Origin: Liolophura sinensis
Lineage: Eukaryota; Mollusca; Polyplacophora; Chitonida; Chitonidae
Assembly (NCBI RefSeq): GCF_032854445.1
Contig: NC_088300.1
Location: 18,235,570-18,295,569, forward strand
Direction of reading: 5' to 3'
Length of the DNA: 60,000 nucleotides
This document shows positions 59,991 to 60,000 of this stretch, in pieces. The notes beneath the pieces were generated by a model. That model ran no database searches, had not been told where the DNA came from, and worked only from the letters and a program-made list of their open reading frames with translations. The first letter of the stretch is position 1, and each line of letters opens with the position of its first letter. The translations under genes and the position numbers were made by a program.

Positions 59991-60000
59991 GTCAGTAATT

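Overview
The window looks like AT-rich nuclear DNA of a lophotrochozoan animal, most likely a mollusc. Coding information sits in short exons with GT..AG borders and long introns. There are no operons or ribosome binding sites. More than twenty copies of one tRNA-derived SINE and four of a second are scattered through it. The SINE bodies, the AAATAAATA tail of the first and the CACT/CATA tail of the second, are of the kind common in mollusc genomes. The species cannot be named from the sequence, and the mollusc call is an inference.

Left part (1-20 kb, minus strand). One gene runs right to left from about 17.66 kb and leaves through the left edge. I rebuilt eleven exons whose reading phases all match, giving about 500 residues: a short N-terminus, one RRM, a basic linker, a long P/H/Y/R-rich disordered segment and a canonical MYND zinc finger. 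A twelfth exon is possible near 186-254. This order fits the N-terminal half of an invertebrate TDRD1-like protein of the germline piRNA pathway, but the Tudor domains would lie outside the window. The introns hold SINEs, a 601-bp element with terminal inverted repeats inside a roughly 170-bp tandem repeat, and two copies of a dispersed repeat.

The most unusual observation is in this gene. Downstream of at least two exons, the exon's own 3' end plus its 5' splice site has been multiplied in tandem: about ten times with a 41-bp period after the MYND exon, and four extra times with a 91-bp period after the exon at 10244-10327. A third, 15-bp case is possible at the left edge. The introns therefore contain arrays of cloned 5' splice sites.

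Middle (20-32 kb). This stretch is dominated by SINEs, palindromic MITE-like elements and AT microsatellites. A weak three-exon plus-strand candidate (25.37-26.63 kb, phases compatible) lies beside two CRE palindromes.

32.7-39.4 kb, plus strand. A clear three-exon gene encodes a 172-residue bZIP protein. The basic region and zipper lie on separate exons, and the zipper spacing is perfect (N-x7-R-x9-L-x6-L-x6-L-x6-L-x6-L). Its introns contain a SINE close to a splice donor, a G-poor strand-skewed kilobase and a 31-bp minisatellite that is open in several frames.

Right part (40-60 kb). This is mostly intergenic or intronic: SINEs, a 1.35-kb array of 24-bp (eight-codon) repeats, smaller arrays and segmental duplications. 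There are isolated exon candidates near 44.2, 45.2, 48.95, 58.2 and 59.3 kb that I could not assign to a family. Splice sites and joins were read by eye; no alignment or gene-finder was run.
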